DNA from: Acephala macrosclerotiorum
Lineage: Eukaryota > Ascomycota > Leotiomycetes > Helotiales > Mollisiaceae
Reading direction: 5' to 3'
Length of the DNA: 64,000 nt
NCBI GenBank assembly: GCA_014904845.1
Contig: MU119475.1
Coordinates: 1-64,000, forward strand
The notes under the pieces are model-generated. The model was not told the DNA's origin and did no database searches. It was given only the letters and a program-made list of their open reading frames with translations. Below, in pieces: positions 13,492 to 27,909 of the stretch; the stretch's first letter is position 1; the number at the start of each line of letters is the position of its first letter. A program made the position numbers and the translations under genes.

Positions 13492-16400
13492 ACGTTTAAA
13501 CGTTTAATTCGAATATATTATATTAAATATTAAAATCGATTTCGATTAAATATTTATTTATTAATTATAAATAAATAATATAATTTATTACGTTTAATAT
13601 AATTAATTATTAATAATTATTAAAAATAATATATTTATTAATTTTTATATTTTTATAAAAAATAAACGATTAATTATTAATTATATTACGTTTTTAATTT
13701 TACGTTAAAACTTTTTAATTTAAATAATATATTTTTTTTATTTTTATAAATTATAATTTTATTTTTAATACGCTTTTTTTATAAAAAAATAATCGTAATA
13801 TTAATTATTAAATTTTATATTTAAAATCGAAATTGCGTTTCGAGTATTAAAATATCGAATATTTTATTTATAATATTAACGTTTTTAAAGTTTTTATTTT
13901 CGTATCGACGAATAATATCGAATTATTTTTTAGTAAATTTTATAATTTTATCGTTTTTTCGTTTAAAAATAATAAAACAATTATTGTATTCGACGATAAA
14001 AAAATCGTAATAATTTATATAATAAAAAAATTCGATATAATTTATTTTCGAAAAATTAATATATTAATTTATTCGTATATTATAATTATTATATTAAGAT
14101 TATTTAATGTATTTTATTAAATTATATTAATTTTAATATTTTAAATTATAATAAACTATAATCGGTTTTTTAATAATAAATTTAAATATTTTATTAGTAT
14201 TAAAAAATCGAAAAAAGTAAATTAAAATTCGAAATAAAATAATTCAAATAATTTTATCGATTATAAAATTCGTTTTATATTTAAATTACTAGTAATTAAT
14301 CGATTATTTTTTAATTTAAACGATATTTTTTTTATAATAAAATTTATTGTATTTATTAATATTTTTATTAATAAACGATATATTATAATAAGAACGTTTA
14401 ATATTACGTTATTATATTATTTCTCGAATTATTTAATTACTATAATTTGTATAATTCGACGAATAATTTTAACGTTTTTTTGTATTATAAAAAAATCGCG
14501 AATTATAAAATTTATTAATATAATAATTTATTCGATTCGAATTAATATAATTAATAAAATTTTTATTATTATAAAATTTTCGATTTTCGAATAAAGTTTT
14601 TATTATAAAACGAAAAATTGTAAATAATCGAAAAAAAAATTTAATTTCGATAATAATTAAAATGTATCGAATTTTTCAAATAATATAAATATCGTTATCG
14701 AATAATAAAATATTATTTATTAAAAATTTTCTTCGAATTAAAAAATATTACGATTTTAAAAAAAAGAGAATTTATTTTTAAATTTATTAAAGTTTTTATT
14801 ATATTTATAAAAAAAACTAATTTTAAATCGAAAAAAATAATTTTTAATTTTTAATTTTTAATATAAATAAAAACGAAATTATTAATATTTATATAAATAA
14901 TAATTATAAAATATTCGATTATTTTTAATAAAAAAATTTAACGATTATACGACGTTTAAAGTTTATTTGTTTAAATACGAAAATATTTATATTTTTTATA
15001 AATTCGTTTTAAATATCGTATTAAAATTTGATTTTTCGATCGATTTTATTAAAAAAATTTTTAATAACTTTCGATATTATATTATTAATATACGTTTTTT
15101 TATTTGTATCGAATTTAAAAAAAAAGTTTATATTAAAATCTTTTTATTATTTCTTCGAAAAACGCGAATTAAAATTAGAAAATAAAAATACTTTTTATAA
15201 TCGAATAAAATCGACGTTAATTGTAATACTCGAAATCGAGCAAATTAAAATAAAATTTATTATTTTCGAGTTTATACGTTGAACGCGACGAGTTAAAAAA
15301 TGTAAAAATCGTTATAATTAGTAATTGAAATGTTTTACGAGTTTAAAAAAACTAGAAAAAGTTTTAATAAAAAATATTTCGAATTCGAAAAATAATATAA
15401 AAGTAATATTAAAATTAATATAATAACAAAATATAATTTTTAATTTTTTAATCGAATAAAATAATTTATTATAAAATCTATTAAAATTATTAAATAAATT
15501 ATTTCGTTTTTAATTATATAATTTAATTATTAATTTTTTTAACGAATTGTTTTTTTTATACTCGTTTTCGTTTTTTTTAAACGTTTTATTTATTTATTTC
15601 AAATTTTTTTCTCGATTTTAATTTTTTTTTTTATTATTATATTAATTATTTTTAAACTTTTTTCTAAAAAAAAATCGTATTTTAAATTTATATTATTAAT
15701 CGAAATATTATTTAATAATATAATCGATTTAAATATTTAAAAATACAAAATATTTAAAAACTATTTATTATATATAATAATATTAATTTTATTAAAAAAT
15801 ATTATTTTAATTTAAAAAAAAAACTTTATAATTATTAAATCGAATTTAAAAAACATAAAATAAACTTTATTTATTTAAATATCGTTAATTTAATATTAAT
15901 TAAAAACTATAATAATAATCGATATTTAATTATTTTCGAATATAATAAATTTAAAATAATTCGAATTTATATTATTAAATTTAAAAACGAAATTACGAAT
16001 TGTTTTATTTATTTCAAAAAGTATTATAAGCGTTCGAATTTAAAATAAATAATTAAACGTATTTAAAATAATAATAATAATAAGTATATTTCTAAAAAAA
16101 TTATAAAAAAAAATTCGCGAGAAAAATATTAATTAAAAACTAATAAAACTTTACAATTTTTAAATAAATGAATTTATTAAACGCTTTAATTAAATAATTT
16201 ACTATAAAATTATTTTTATTTTTAAATATATTAATATCGATTTAAAATACTAATTAAAAATTATTAAATATATCGATTATTTTTATATAAAAAATTTAAA
16301 GTATAAAACGAGCGAAAATCGTATATTAATTATATTTATTATTTTAAATTTATTATTTATTATAATAATTTAAAAAAGTTTATAAAATTTATTTATAATA

Positions 16401-18160
16401 AAATTAATTAAAATATTTTTATTAAATACGAGAAAAATAATATTTATCGAATTTTAAAATTAAATAATTATATTTATCGCGATATTATTTTATAGATTAT
16501 TAAACGAATAATATAATAATAATTTAATTTTAAAAACTTTAAAAATAAATCGAATTAAATTTTTTTTTTAATTTTATTAAATTTAAAATCGATTGTACTT
16601 TTTTATAAAAAATATAATATTAATTCGATTTATTTAAATTATCGATTATTTAATTTTTAATTATTCGATAATTCTACGATTGATTTCAATTTAAAAATAA
16701 ATATTTTAATTAATAATTGTTATTTAAATTAATAATCGCTCGCTATTTATTTTCTTTTAAATATATAATAAATTCTAGTGATATTTCGATAATTTTTCTC
16801 GAATCGTACTCGTTAAAATATTAATTTTTCGAATTTCGAATTTTTTTAATTTCAATTTTTTAAACGTCGATATTTTAAATCTCGTTTTATTAAATTTTAT
16901 TATTTTAAAAATCGTTTTCGAGTACTTTAAACATTAAATAAAAAAAAATTAGATTGCTTTTTTTTTAAATTTTAAACGATCGAAAATTTATTATTATTTC
17001 AATTTTTAATTTTTAATAAAAATTAATCATTGATTTTAATTTTAAAACTTTTTAATCGAATAAATTACTATTAAAAAATTTAAATTTTTATTAAACGATT
17101 AAACGTTAATATATTTAAAAGTGTAAATACGATTTAAATACTTAAAATATTAAATCGAAAAATATTTATAATATAAACTTTTAAAAGATTATTTAATATT
17201 TTTAAATTTTTAAAACGAATTAATAAATTATTTAAAAAACAATTTTAAAAACTTATTTAATATTATTTTATTTACTTTATAAGTCTTTAATTTTAAATAT
17301 ATTTTATAATAAAATAATAATAAAAAATTTCAAAATATCGATTAAATTTAATATTTATTTTTTCGTTTAAAAACTTTTTTTTTAAAAAATTATAATTTTA
17401 AAATTATCGCATACGAAATATATTAATTTACTATTTTTTTATTATTATTATTATCGAGTTTTCGAATTATTAAATTTTTTTAATTTATTTTTTATTTTTA
17501 CGTATATTTTTATTTTTAACGAATTATTTTTTTTTTATTTTTTTTAGTAAATTAAATTTCTATAAATTATTAAAATTTAAAATTTTAATTTAATTATAAT
17601 AAAAAAAACTATTAAAAACGAATACAATTTTTTAATCGAAAATAAAACGTAAATATTAAAAAATTAATTATTTAATCGAGAATTTTTTACGAGTAAATAA
17701 ATTTTTAAAATCAAAAAAAATATATATATAAAAAAATATATAATATAAAATTTACTAAATAATTTGTAATTTTAAATAATAATAAAAAATTAATTTTTAT
17801 AAAATATTTGTTTTTATAATTAAATTTATAAACTATAAAAATATTTTTATTATAATTGTTATTTTCGATTGAAATTTTAAATAAATAAATATAAAAAAAA
17901 AAATTTATAAAAAAATTAATACGAATATTTAAATCGAATTATTTACAAATTATAATATTATTAATATTATTAAATTTTAAAAAACTTTTTACGATTTGAA
18001 ATAATTATTTCACGTGTAATATAATATTTTTATTACTTTTTTAAAAAAGTTTAAATTTAAAATATTAAATATAAATTTTTCGATTTTTTATAAAAATATT
18101 TTAATTATTATAATTTACGTAAACGATCTTTTTATTACTAGAGTTTTTAAATCAAATATT
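13492..18160. other. Unidentified AT-rich DNA between A1 and B1
   Basis: About 4.7 kb, heavily RIP-mutated, without a similarity I can name. Two overlapping open frames at 14,967-15,282 (plus) are low-complexity I/F/K/N translations and are not supported as genes. 16,680-16,950 keeps slightly more C outside CpG. Probably another decayed repeat. Confidence 0.5.
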
Positions 18161-18313
18161 TGTCGAAAGTAATTATACGATGAATCACGTGCAAAATCAA
18201 TTAGTTTATTTAAACGTGTATATATAGAGAACTCTTTTCTCGAGAAAACTCGACAAAAAAAATTCATTTTCAATTTATATATTTTTTTTTCTATGTAAAA
18301 TAATCGTTTAATA
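18161..18313 (+). repeat. 5' LTR of B1
   Basis: 153 bp, from tgtcgaaagtaat to tcgtttaata (TGT...ACA, the last C now T). It contains aatcacgtg, a tatatatagaga stretch that could be a TATA box, and ctcgagaaaactcg. Aligns with both B2 LTRs. Confidence 0.85.
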
Positions 18314-18330
18314 AATTATAAGTTCGAAGT
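18314..18330 (+). other. Primer-binding site of B1 (degenerate)
   Basis: aattataagttcgaag directly follows the LTR. Element C has ggttataagctcgg in the same position. Allowing G-to-A and C-to-T, all fit the half initiator-tRNA-Met type of copia primer site. Confidence 0.6.
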
Positions 18331-21300
18331 ATTTCGTAAAATTAAATTTTATTTAATACTTTTTATTGAACGAATTTCACGATTAATTATTAATTTTGCG
18401 TTTTAATTTTTAATTTTTTTAAAAAATTTTTAAAAGTTTTTTTTTAAAATTATAAAAAATCTAATAAATTAAAACGTAATTTAAATTTTAGTTTTAATTT
18501 AAAACATTTAAAAACGAGAGAAAAAATTAATAAACTACGTTTTTAATTTTAATTACTTTTTAGAAAATAAGTTTATTAAAATTCTCGATTTAAAAGTAAT
18601 TTAAATAAAAACGTAAATTGAAATATTTAATTTTTAATTCGAAAAAAAAATCGTTTTTTATTTTTAATAATACTCGAAATATAAAAAAAAAAATACAAAT
18701 TTTTTCTATGTCTCGAAAAATCGTTTAAAGTATTTTAAATAGTTTTTAATCGTCGATTTTTTATTAAAATTAACAATCGAATATTAAATTTTTTAAATCG
18801 TATATTTTAATATTTCGTTTAAATATTATCGCAATATATTGAATTTAAAAATTTAATATTATTAAATTTTAATCGAATAACGATTATATTTTTTAAATAT
18901 TCGATTATTAAATTTTAAATTTTATTAATTTTTTTTAAATTTCATATTATTAAATATAAAATAAATCTTAGTAAATAAATTAACGTTTTAAAAGTTTAAA
19001 ATTATTTTAAAGTAAACGTTTTTTATAGACATTTTATTCGTTTTTTTAAAAAATATTAAAATTTGAAAAATTATTCATTTTATTAATAATATTTTGTTAT
19101 TTTTTAAAGTAAATTTATTTTATTATTATATATAAACTCTAATTAATATTTCGATTATTTTTTTTAATTTTATTTCGAATCGCGATTTTAATTTTAATTA
19201 TTTTATATTTAATTTTTTATTTAATTTTAAAAAAAAATTACGAACGATTTAAATGAAAATTTTTTATAATTTTTTTCGTTTTTATTATTATTTAAATTGT
19301 AAATAAAAACTTTATTTTTCGATAAAAACGATTTCGAAATATACGAATTTTATTGAAAATACATCGAAATTATTATCGAAATTCGTATAAATATTTATAA
19401 TTTTTTATACGACGAAAATTAATTAAATAATATCGTATAATAATTACGAATTTAAAATTTTTCGTTTTTTTCGTTTTTATTATTATATCGAATTTCGACG
19501 AGTTTAATTAAATCGATTAATATTAAAAAATCAATAATATTTTTATTAATAAATATTATTTTTATTGAAAAATTATCGATAATATATTTATAAAATTAAT
19601 CGTAATTAAAAAAAAAACCGACAATTTATTTTAAAAACGTAAAAAAAAAAAAAAAAAAAAAAAAATTGTAATCGATAATTTCGAGAAAAATAATATTAAA
19701 CTTTTATTAATAAAATTAAATAAACGATTTTTATTTCAAAATATAATAATATTTTATTATTTTTAAAAAAAAATTTTAAATATATATTTTAATAATATTA
19801 AAAACGTTATCGAATATAATATTTTTTTTTATTCGATTAAATAATAATTTTTTTTTTTTTTTTAAAAACGCTCGTTTTTTTTATTTTAAATAATATTTTT
19901 TTATTTTTATAATTTTTTTTTAATATATAATAATTTTAAATTAAATTGAATTTTAAATAATAATTATATCGATAAAAAAAAATTAAAAATAATACTCGAT
20001 AAATTTATAATTATTATAAAAAAAAAAGCAATTATTAAAATAATTATTAATTCGTATTATTATATTATTTTATTTATATATAAAAAAATAAAAATAAATT
20101 TAACGTATAATACGATTATTATAAAAAATTTTATTATATTTTTTTCGAGTATATTACGAAATATTTTTATTTGAAAATTATATTTAATAAACGTTTTTAA
20201 ATTAAAAAAAAAACGTATAAAAAAGTGAATTAATTAAAAAAAAAAATTATAAAAAAAATTATAATTATTTGTTTTAATTTTAAAATAGAAAAAGTATAAA
20301 ACATTTTTCGCTATTTACGATTATATTAATTTTTAATTTACTTATAAAATGAAATTAAACGAATAATAATTACGAATTTTTTAATTAATTTTTTTATAAA
20401 TAAAACGAATATATTAAAACAAATTTATTTTACGATATAAATTAGTAATTAATAATCGAATTTATTATTGTTTTTAAAATTATCAATAATATTTTTTTAT
20501 TTATAATTTTATTTTTTATAATATATTTTTTTATTTATAAAATATATATTTTTAATATTTATATTTTTATTTTTTTATTTTTAAAAATAGTAATACGAGT
20601 TTTTTGAATTGTTTTTATATTTTTTTTTTGTTATTTCGAAATAATAATTACTTTTTTTTTAATTATTTAATTATTATATTTTAATATTATTTCTTTTTTT
20701 TACGTTTAATATTTTTATAATTTTTATTAAAATTTAAAACGTTTTTATTTCGTGGATTAAAAATACACTCGTTAATATATTTATTTTTAATAGTAAATAT
20801 ATACGATATATATTTTATAAATAAAAATTATTCGAATTAATATAATCGTTTAATAAAAAAAAATCAATATAATTACGATAATCGATAAATATAATTTAAA
20901 ATTATGCGATAAAAATATTATTGTTTTATCGATTAAATTTTTATTCGAAAAAATTAATTAATTTCGTATATATAATATTATTTATTATTTGAAACTCGAA
21001 ATTAATTTCGTATTTTATTTAAATTGTATTTAAACGAATATTAAAATAAAACTCGATAATAATAATATAATTTTAATAATTAAAAGCAAAAAATTTAATA
21101 TTTTTATAATTACGATTATTTAAAAATTTTTGGATTTTAATATCAATAAATAAATTTTTTAAAAACGAATTATTTAAATCGATTATAATAATAAAATTTA
21201 CAATTTAAATTTATTTAATAAAAGTTTTAATATCGAGTTTTAATTATATTTATAATAAAAAAAAATATTATTTAATACGAGAAATTCGAATATTTTAAAA

Positions 21301-22081
21301 AAGAAAATTAAATTAAATTAAAAAATATAATATAAAATATAAATTTAAAATAATTTCTCGTATTATATATTTATAAAATATATTTAAAAAAACGAATAAA
21401 AAAGTTTTTTTATAAAGATTATATTAATTTAAAAAAATATTTTAACGAATTAATTTATATATAAATATAATCGATTTTTTTAAAACAATAAAAAACGAAT
21501 TTAAATATTTTATTTATTTTTATTGTAATAAAACTAAAAAAGTCGAAATATATACTATAAAAAATAAATTCGATATATTCGATAAATTTAATTTTTTTTT
21601 TAATTTTTTATTATAATCGAATTATATATTTTCAAACGAATAATAAAAAAAAAATTTTAAAATTTTTTTAATTTTATTTCGTTAAAATAAATATTTATTT
21701 CGAATTAATTATTTTATATAATTTATAAATAAATAGTACGATAAAACGTATTAAAATTACACTATAAATAATCGTCGAAATAATAATTAAAAATTTTAAT
21801 ATTTAATTCGAATAATAATTTAAATTATTTTAAATTATAATTTATTTTTATATACGGCGATTTTATAGTGTAATTAATATGATTTTTTTTGAAATAATAA
21901 ATCTTTGTAAATTTTTCGTTAATTATTTACGTATTATCGATTTTTGAGTATAATTTTACGATAATAAATTAAATAAAATAAAATCTCGAGAAAATTAAAT
22001 TATAAAAAAAAAATTTATTAAATATTAAAAAAATTACATTTATTGAATATTTACAAACGATAATTGCATTTATCGAGTATA

Positions 22082-22179
22082 TATTAAAATGAAATTTTTT
22101 TTATTTTTTCTATATATAAAAAAACTTTATTTTTCTTATATATTATTAATAATAAATATTTATTTTATATTTTTTAATA
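22082..22179 (+). repeat. 5' LTR of A3
   Basis: 98 bp, tattaaaatgaaat to tttttaata (originally TGTTA...TAACA). The sharp loss of B1 homology at 22,081 marks the insertion point. Confidence 0.8.
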
Positions 22180-22195
22180 AATTATAAATTCGAAT
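22180..22195 (+). other. Primer-binding site of A3 (degenerate)
   Basis: aattataaattcgaat follows the LTR and aligns with ggttataagctcggat of element C. The alignment continues through tttatttatttgaga, so leader homology supports it. Confidence 0.6.
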
Positions 22196-22657
22196 TCTAT
22201 ACGAGATTATTTATTTATTTGAGAATTATTTATTCAATTATTTATTTTTTATAGTTCGAAATTTTATTTACTTTTTATTATTTATTTTTTTTCTTTTTTA
22301 TTTATATTTTTATTTTTCGAACTTTCAATTACTTTAATTAATTTTTTTAATTAATTTCACATAAAATTCAAATTAATTAAATTATATTTATTTACTATAA
22401 ATATAATTAATTAAATTCAAACAAAAAATATTTATTTTTTGAAATTTTATTTTTTTTAAAAAATTTAAAAAAATTTAAAATATTTTGATAATTTAAACAA
22501 TTTTAAATACTTAAAAATTATTTTTCGATACAATTTAAAATATATATATTCTTATTATAATTCTATTTATAGTTTTTTTTTCGTTTATTTTAAGTTTAAA
22601 TTTTACGTTATTTTTAATATTTTAAAATAGTTCGAATATTTTTTTTATTTTACAAAT

Positions 22658-22896
22658 ATAAGTGTCGGTTCAATCATGTGATCGCTTAAGCGATCGACTA
22701 AATGATCTTAACTATGATCTCTATTGCCCTTGGCAACAGCTGCTCTAGCGTCCACTCTTTAATCTTACGTCCACTCTGTTTAATTATATAGGTAGAGAGA
22801 TGCCCCTTCTGAGAAGAGGCAGACAGAATTGAATCATTGACACCAGACTAAGATCTTAGTATTTCGTGATTTGTCCCCGGACGTTCCAATAATAAG
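22658..22896 (+). mobile_element. Nearly unmutated solo LTR with target duplication
   Basis: 229 bp (22,663-22,891) from tgtcggttcaatcatg to ggacgttccaata, flanked by ataag at 22,658-22,662 and 22,892-22,896. The reverse complement of A2 (45,160 area) shows the empty site (cgaatataaattt). The terminal pair is TGT...ATA, an ACA end with one C-to-T. C and G outside CpG are common (for example gcccttggcaacagctgctc), in sharp contrast with the flanks. Its sequence is unlike the A, B and C LTRs, so it belongs to a different family. Either it is younger than the RIP or too short or unique to be detected by it. Solo-LTR status rests on ends, duplication and length; no internal region is present. Confidence 0.85.
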
Positions 22897-23410
22897 TTTT
22901 TTCGATTTTTAAATGAATTTATTTTTCTTTTAAATAAATTTATTTCTTTGTTTTCAAATTTAAAATATTTTTAAACGTTTATTAAGTTTTAAATCAAAAA
23001 AAGAAAATTTGATATTAAAATGTTTTTTAAAAATAAAATAAATTGTAAATATATTTTAATTTAAATTATTTCAATTTTATTTTACAAAAAAAATTCTTTT
23101 ATTAATTAAATAATTCGATTAAATTTCAAATTAAATTTTTTTTATTTTTATTTTAAAATATTTTTTAATAAAAAAATATTACTATTTAAATTTTAAATAA
23201 ATTTTTTTATTTTAATTTATTTTTTATTACGTTTTTTTATTAATTAAAAAAACTTTTTAAATTTTAATAATAATATTCGATTATATTAATCGAAAATATT
23301 TTTATAAATATTATTATAATAATTAAATATATTTTTTTTATATACGATATAAAACGTTAAAAACGATCGTAAATAAATTTTAATTCAAATTAAAAAAAAT
23401 ATCGAGAGTT

Positions 23411-23452
23411 CGAACGAATTAAACGAATTAAACGAATTAAACGAATTAAATA
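23411..23452 (+). repeat. 9-bp tandem repeat in A3 gag region
   Basis: About four to five copies of gaattaaac. The same array occurs in A1 (about 13,130-13,165) and A2 (about 44,605-44,635). Its length of 9 fits an in-frame tripeptide repeat in gag. Confidence 0.7.
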
Positions 23453-24691
23453 AATTAAATAAAAATAAAAAAAATATAAAATCAATAAAATATTACATTT
23501 TGTATTTTTCGATCGTATTTTTTTTTTATTTGTAAATATCGATTTTTAAAAAAATTATATTTTTTTTTTCAAATTTTATAAATATTTTTAATTTTATAAT
23601 ATATAAATTATTTTTGAACGTCGAAATAATTATTCGTAATTCTTAATTATTTATTAATCGAATTTTCTTATTTTTAAATTTATTTTTCTTTTCGTAGAAT
23701 TTTTTATTATTAATAAAAAAATAAATTTAATTAATTACAAATTAATTTAAAATTTATTTTTAAATGATTAAAAATTTTTTATTAATGTTTTTATTTCGTA
23801 TTTATAAATTATTTTATAAATTCGATCAAATTATTAATTTTTTTTTTAATATTAAAATTCGTATTAAAATTCGTTATTTTATTTTATTTATTTATTTTAA
23901 TATTTTTATTCGATTTAAATCGTAAAAAAAAAACGATTAATAACGAAAAATTAATTTATTAATTATATAAAATTAATTATTTTATTTTTATTTATTTTCG
24001 ATCGTTTAAAATCGAATTTACTCCAATTAATTTATTTTTTTATTTTATAGTAATTTTTTATTTTTTTAAAAACATTAATCGTTTATTTAATAATATAAAA
24101 TCAATAATTTTTCGTTTTTCGATTACGTTTTCAATTTGCAATTACTAGATTATTTTATCGCTTTTACGCAAATTACTAATTAGATTTTTAATATAAATTT
24201 TTTTTTATTAAATTCAATTAAAATATTTTTTAATTAAACGATTTTTTATTAAAAAAATTTTTATTAAATTTTTTTTTAATTTTTTCAAATAATAAAAAAA
24301 AAACTATATTTAAAAATTGAAATTTAATTCAAATATTAATAATAAAATCGATTTATTTAATTTTTAATAATTAAACTTTTTTAATTTTATCGATTTATTA
24401 AATTTTTTTTATTTTCAATAATTAAATTCATTTGATTTAATTAAAAAAAATATCGAAAACAAATATTATATATTATTTAATACAAAAAACAAATTCGAAA
24501 AATAAAAAAAATATTTATAATATTTTTATTTTTAAAAAATTGCATTTATTTTATTTATTAAAAATAAATCAAATTTTAATATTAAATTGAATCATTTTAT
24601 TGTTTTTTTTAATTATTTATATTTTTAATAATTTTTCGATTTTTTCGATTTAATCGCTTTTTTTTATATTAAATTTATTATTAATACGTAT

Positions 24692-24693
<2 letters not shown>

Positions 24694-24742
<49 letters not shown>
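24694..24742. repeat. Poly-T run, 49 bp
   Basis: Pure T run inside A3. The corresponding place in A2 (about 40,800) has no such run, so it expanded in this copy or reflects homopolymer assembly error. Confidence 0.8.
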
Positions 24743-25290
24743 CGATTATTCGAATTTTTTTTTTTTTTTTGAATTTCGAATATTTAAATAAATTATAAAC
24801 TGTTTATAATAAAAATAATAAAAAATAATAATATAAAAAATTTTTTTTAATAAAAAATAAAACGTAAACAAAAATAAAATATTCAAATAATCGTAAATTA
24901 TTTACGAGAAAATAAATATTTTAAATCAAACGTAATATTATAAAAAAAATTCTACGATATAAAATATAATAAATAATTCGCGATTTCAAATAATGAAAAA
25001 AATCGATTTTTATAAGATTTTTATTTTAATAATAAAATTAATAAATTATAAGACTATTTTTGTTCTTATTATTATTTATAATTAAAAAATTAATTAAATA
25101 AATATAAAAACGTTATTTTTTTTTATACAAAAAAATCGATATTAAAATTTATATTAATTTATTTATCGAATATAATATTTCGAAAATTGTTAAATTAAAT
25201 AAAACTTTATATAATTTTAAATAATTATCGCGTATATAATATAATATTTTTATTAATTTTTTCTCGATACAAAATTTTAAATTTTTTAAT

Positions 25291-25480
25291 TAATCGTTTA
25301 CTTTAATTGACCGTTCGCTTTAAAGACTAATATCAACTTTTTTCAAATCACGCGTTATTCACGTGACACGAGTCACTTTTAGAATGGACGAAAAAATACC
25401 AAATTTAACCGAGGTACTCAAATGCAGCGATTTGATTGGTTTGTTAAGAAATGTTATAATCATATAACGAATATCAATTT
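25291..25480. other. GC-normal island after the A3 breakpoint
   Basis: About 180 bp that keep many C and G outside CpG. It includes a gtgac-acga-gtcac inverted repeat, a gattgg (CCAAT complement) element and a 27-codon open frame from the ATG at 25,384 (starts MDEKIPNLTEV). This may be the edge of a single-copy sequence or another short insertion. I do not recognise a product. Confidence 0.5.
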
Positions 25481-27607
25481 TTTACAAAATAATTTAAAAG
25501 TTTGAAATTAATATTTTTATTATTAAATATTATTAAATTTATTTCTTTGTAATTGTTTTTTTATAATAATTGTATTCTTTTTGCGATTTGTTTTTATTAT
25601 TGAATTCTTTTTACAAGAAATTAAAAATTGTTTACAAATAAATATACTTTATTATATTTACAATAAAAACTTTTTCGAGATCGACAATTTTATCGACTTT
25701 ATCGTTTTTTACTTTGAATATAATATTTTTATCGAAATTTTGAGATATTTATAATATTTTCTTTAATTCTAATACAAAATTGTTTTTTTATCGTCGCAAT
25801 TTAATTACTTTTTTATTGTCGCGATTTTTTTTTTTATTATTTTTTTCGAATTATTTTTATTTATTTATTTAAAATTAATTTATTTCGATTATATATCGTC
25901 GTTTATAATCAGTTTAATAATACTTATTACAATTGCAAATACAATAATAATAATTTTAATTACAATTTTTATTGTAAGTTTTATATTTTTTTTTACAATA
26001 GTAAATTAATTTATATATTTAAATTTTTATATTAATTTTTTTACTTTTAAATTTCTTTGAAACTTTTTTATCAAATCTCGATTTTCTTTTTTTTTTCTTT
26101 TCAAAACTACAATTTGCATTCAAACAATATATCGACAATTAATCAAAATACAAAAAAAAATTTTCGAAACGAATCGAAATTATTACTTTTACTATTTTAC
26201 AAATTCGTATTATAAAATCTCGAGTTCGTACTAAGAAATTATTGTTTTTTACAGTTTATTTTTTTATTTATATTATTAATATATTAATGCAATTTGCCAA
26301 AAATCTATTATATTAATTCTCGTTGATATTATTTTTTATAGTAAATACTAGATTTTATAATTAGTATTTTGTTAATAACGAAAATAAAAATTAAATTATA
26401 ATCAAAATTAAAACGAATATTATTCGATTTACATTTTATTAATAAAATTATAAATCGAAAAATAAAGCGTATAATTTGAAATTAATAAATAATATAGATT
26501 TTATTATTTTTATTAATATTATTTTTATTATAAAAAACTTAATATAATATAAATTGAAATACATTTTATAAATATTATAAAAATTATTGTATTTTTTTTT
26601 CGATAATATTTTATTTTTAATAAAGTTTATTAAAATTTGATTTTTATTATTATTATTATTATTATTTAATTTTATTATTAATTAAATCGTATTTTGTTAC
26701 TATAGTTTATAATTCAAATAAATGTTTCTACGTATTTTAATTTTCGAGTTTATATTAATTTATTTTAATATTAAAATATTATTTATATTTATATTTCGTA
26801 ATTAATTAATTTTTTAATATATCGTATTTTATTAATTTTGTAATAAAATTCGATAATTAAAAAAAATGTATTAAAAAGAAATTTATTATAAATCGTTAGT
26901 ATATTACTTTTTTTCTATTTATCGCGTACAATTTTTTTTATCGAGTTTTTTTTTAATTATTTCAATTTTTATCTTTTGTAAATAGTTTTTTTTTATTGTT
27001 TGTATTCGATTTTTTTTTCTACGAATTATATTTATTATTATTTGAATATATTTATTTAATATTATATAGTATTAATATTTAAAATTGGTTTAATTTTTAT
27101 TTTTTTTATTTTTTTTTCTATTTTTATTATAATATTATAAAATGCTACGTTTATATTTAAATTAAAAATTGTATTAAATTTTAAAATTAATAATAGAATA
27201 AAACTTTCGTTTTTTTTTTTATTAATTTTATTAAACGATTTTGTTTTTCGATTTCGAAAAAGTAAATATTTAAATCTTATATAAATTTTGTATTATACTT
27301 TTCTATAGAATCGTCGAAATCTTTATATGTGATTAATCGCTAATATATAGTATTTCGTAAAAAGTTTAATTTTTGTTAAATAATTAATAATATATTTAAT
27401 AAAAATAAACTCGTATTATTTTATATTATATAGTTTTTTGTATTTTTAAATTCGATTTTATTTAAAAACGATAATATTTATTTGAAAATTGTTTTTAAAT
27501 CTATTAATAATAATATATAGTAAAAGATTTTAAAGTATTATAATATAAGTATTTATATAAAAAAAGCGTAAATAATATAAAGTTTTCAAAAAATAATAAA
27601 AACTCTA
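25480..27607. other. Left flank of B2, unidentified
   Basis: T-rich, moderately mutated DNA with several C outside CpG (for example cgtcgcaattt at 25,790). No coding similarity recognised. It is the left side of the locus into which B2 inserted (duplication TTAAT at 27,608-27,612). Confidence 0.5.
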
Positions 27608-27612
27608 TTAAT

Positions 27613-27766
27613 TGTTAAACGATTATTTCACATAAAAATAAATAAATAGATTCAAAATATATTTATTACTTTATAAAATTCTCTCGAGAAAAGAGTTCTT
27701 TATATATACACGTTTAAATAAACTAATTGATTTTACATGTAATTTATCGTATAATTACTTTCAATA
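27613..27766 (-). repeat. 3' LTR of B2
   Basis: 154 bp. Reads tgttaaacg...ttactttcaata on the plus strand, that is TGT...ACA on the minus strand with one end mutated. Directly abuts the ttaat duplication. Confidence 0.9.
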
Positions 27767-27909
27767 CTTTTACTTAAAATCAATTACAAAATATAAAAAC
27801 GAGAAAATTTTCATTGAATTTGTTTTTAATTTTTGCAAAAAATATCGTAAATCAAAAAAAAATATAAAGTATTTTTAAAGTTTAAATTTTTGCTTTTTCT
27901 CTATTTTTA

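Larger units (their letters stand above)
18161..22081 (+). mobile_element. Copia retrotransposon B1, 5' part
   Basis: Plus-strand counterpart of B2. The LTR at 18,161-18,313 and the interior up to about 22,080 align with the reverse complement of B2 from 35,495 down to about 31,745. About 50 bp near 18,385 are absent relative to B2. The last shared sequence is gcatttatcga(g/a)tata, after which A3 begins. RT and RNase H of B1 are not seen in the window. Confidence 0.8.
22082..25291 (+). mobile_element. Copia retrotransposon A3, deleted and truncated
   Basis: Plus-strand group A element inserted in B1. Order: LTR (22,082-22,179), primer site, gag region (interrupted by a solo LTR), then homology to A2 44,712 down to about 44,090. 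It then jumps to about 41,690 and runs to about 40,280. So about 2.4 kb of the A2 sequence, including the expected integrase region, is missing. The element stops just before the RT YVDD box at about 25,291. A 49-T run at 24,694-24,742 lies within the pol homology. Confidence 0.8.

Noticed and set aside
14967..15282. Two overlapping plus-strand open frames
   Set aside because: Translations are low-complexity I/F/K/N strings with no motif; their length is expected in TAA-poor stretches of AT-rich DNA.
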